NCBI GenBank assembly: GCA_027019405.1
Contig: JALUWO010000386.1
Coordinates: forward strand, 62,001 to 126,000
Length of the DNA stretch: 64,000 bases
Direction: 5' to 3'
Origin: Candidatus Altimarinota bacterium
Lineage (GTDB): Bacteria > Patescibacteriota > Gracilibacteria > BD1-5 > UBA6164
Both the position numbers and the translations under genes were made by a program. This document shows, piece after piece, positions 63,943 through 64,000 of this stretch (positions are counted from its first letter, which is position 1; each line of letters opens with the position of its first letter). Under the pieces are notes generated by a model. That model did not search any database and was not told where the DNA came from. It saw nothing but the letters and a program-made list of their open reading frames with translations.

Positions 63943-64000
63943 ATGAAAAAGATATTATTATCTGTCTTTTTAATTATTTGTTTGTTTTCATTTTATAAAA
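63943..64000 (+). CDS. 5' end of an exported protein (partial)
   Basis: A frame starting at ATG 63943 reads MKKILLSVFLIICLFSFYK, a typical signal peptide with a possible lipobox cysteine, and runs off the window. Identity cannot be judged. Confidence 0.6.
   Translation, partial: MKKILLSVFLIICLFSFYK

Overview
The window is a dense, very AT-rich piece of a bacterial chromosome in which TGA is read inside nearly every gene. Read with TGA as glycine (genetic code 25), dozens of interrupted frames join into full-length conserved proteins. TGA falls at invariant glycines such as the first glycine of the RecA Walker A motif, the glycine after Asn in the SufC P-loop, and HGH-type motifs. TGG still encodes tryptophan, TAA is the usual stop and TAG an occasional one. 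This code points to the Absconditabacteria (SR1)/Gracilibacteria (BD1-5) branch of the CPR (Patescibacteria). Compact genes, single-copy informational genes, many small membrane proteins and a short AlaRS fit that lineage. Which of the two phyla it is cannot be decided from the sequence alone.

Layout. 1-3.4 kb: an FtsA-like protein, a lone ABC ATPase and a type IV pilin with a perfect promoter. 3.4-10.4 kb (minus strand): class I ribonucleotide reductase (nrdA, nrdB) with a complete quinol-type nitric oxide reductase lying between the two subunit genes, then a ferredoxin preceded by a structured RNA with its own terminator. 10.8-13.4 kb: ybeY and a small type IV secretion-like cluster (PrgI-like, VirB4 N-terminal-like, VirB2-like). 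13.5-13.9 kb: tRNA-Gly(TCC), tRNA-Ile(GAT), tRNA-Pro(TGG). 14-18.7 kb: holin-like protein, SecG, a large family-5 solute-binding protein, a membrane protein and a TIM-barrel protein. 18.8-24.4 kb (minus): smpB, an M23 peptidase, thiI and a pilin-like gene group. 24.5-28.3 kb: a sigma-region-4/HARE-HTH regulator, DnaQ-like exonuclease and recA. 28.3-37.4 kb: GGDEF protein, pheT, rpsT-infC-rpmI-rplT, rplA, and a LeuRS carrying a Nudix domain and an in-frame palindromic repeat. 37.4-40.1 kb: an IscR-like Rrf2 regulator, a foreign-looking small membrane gene behind a (TA)9 promoter, and suf genes. 40.4-42.8 kb: rsmH, an FtsL-like gene and recR. 43-47 kb: yvcK/glmR, a GlmU-like nucleotidylyltransferase and alaS. 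47-52 kb: lineage-specific proteins, including one of 1125 residues. 52-63.3 kb (minus): infB, cNMP protein, infA, rpmJ, rpsM, rpsK, rpsD, rpoA, rplQ, rplM, rpsI, rpsL, rpsG, rpmA, gyrA. 63.4-64 kb: a Jag-like RNA-binding protein and the start of an exported protein.

How the genes fit together. Translation, envelope growth and DNA maintenance dominate. The unusual part is a possible nitric oxide/Fe-S theme: qNor embedded in the RNR locus, an Rrf2 protein with IscR-spaced cysteines, suf genes and a ferredoxin. Nitric oxide is known to quench the tyrosyl radical of class I RNR, so the gene order suggests protection of DNA precursor synthesis (inference).

Regulation. Several genes have clear TTGACA/TATAAT promoters with 16-17 bp spacers. 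Terminators are strong A/T hairpins, and at two convergent gene pairs the hairpin reaches into both reading frames so that both proteins end with the same residues. Shine-Dalgarno sequences are mostly absent. Two small genes that avoid TGA and have strong AAGGAG sites and GC-rich terminators look imported.
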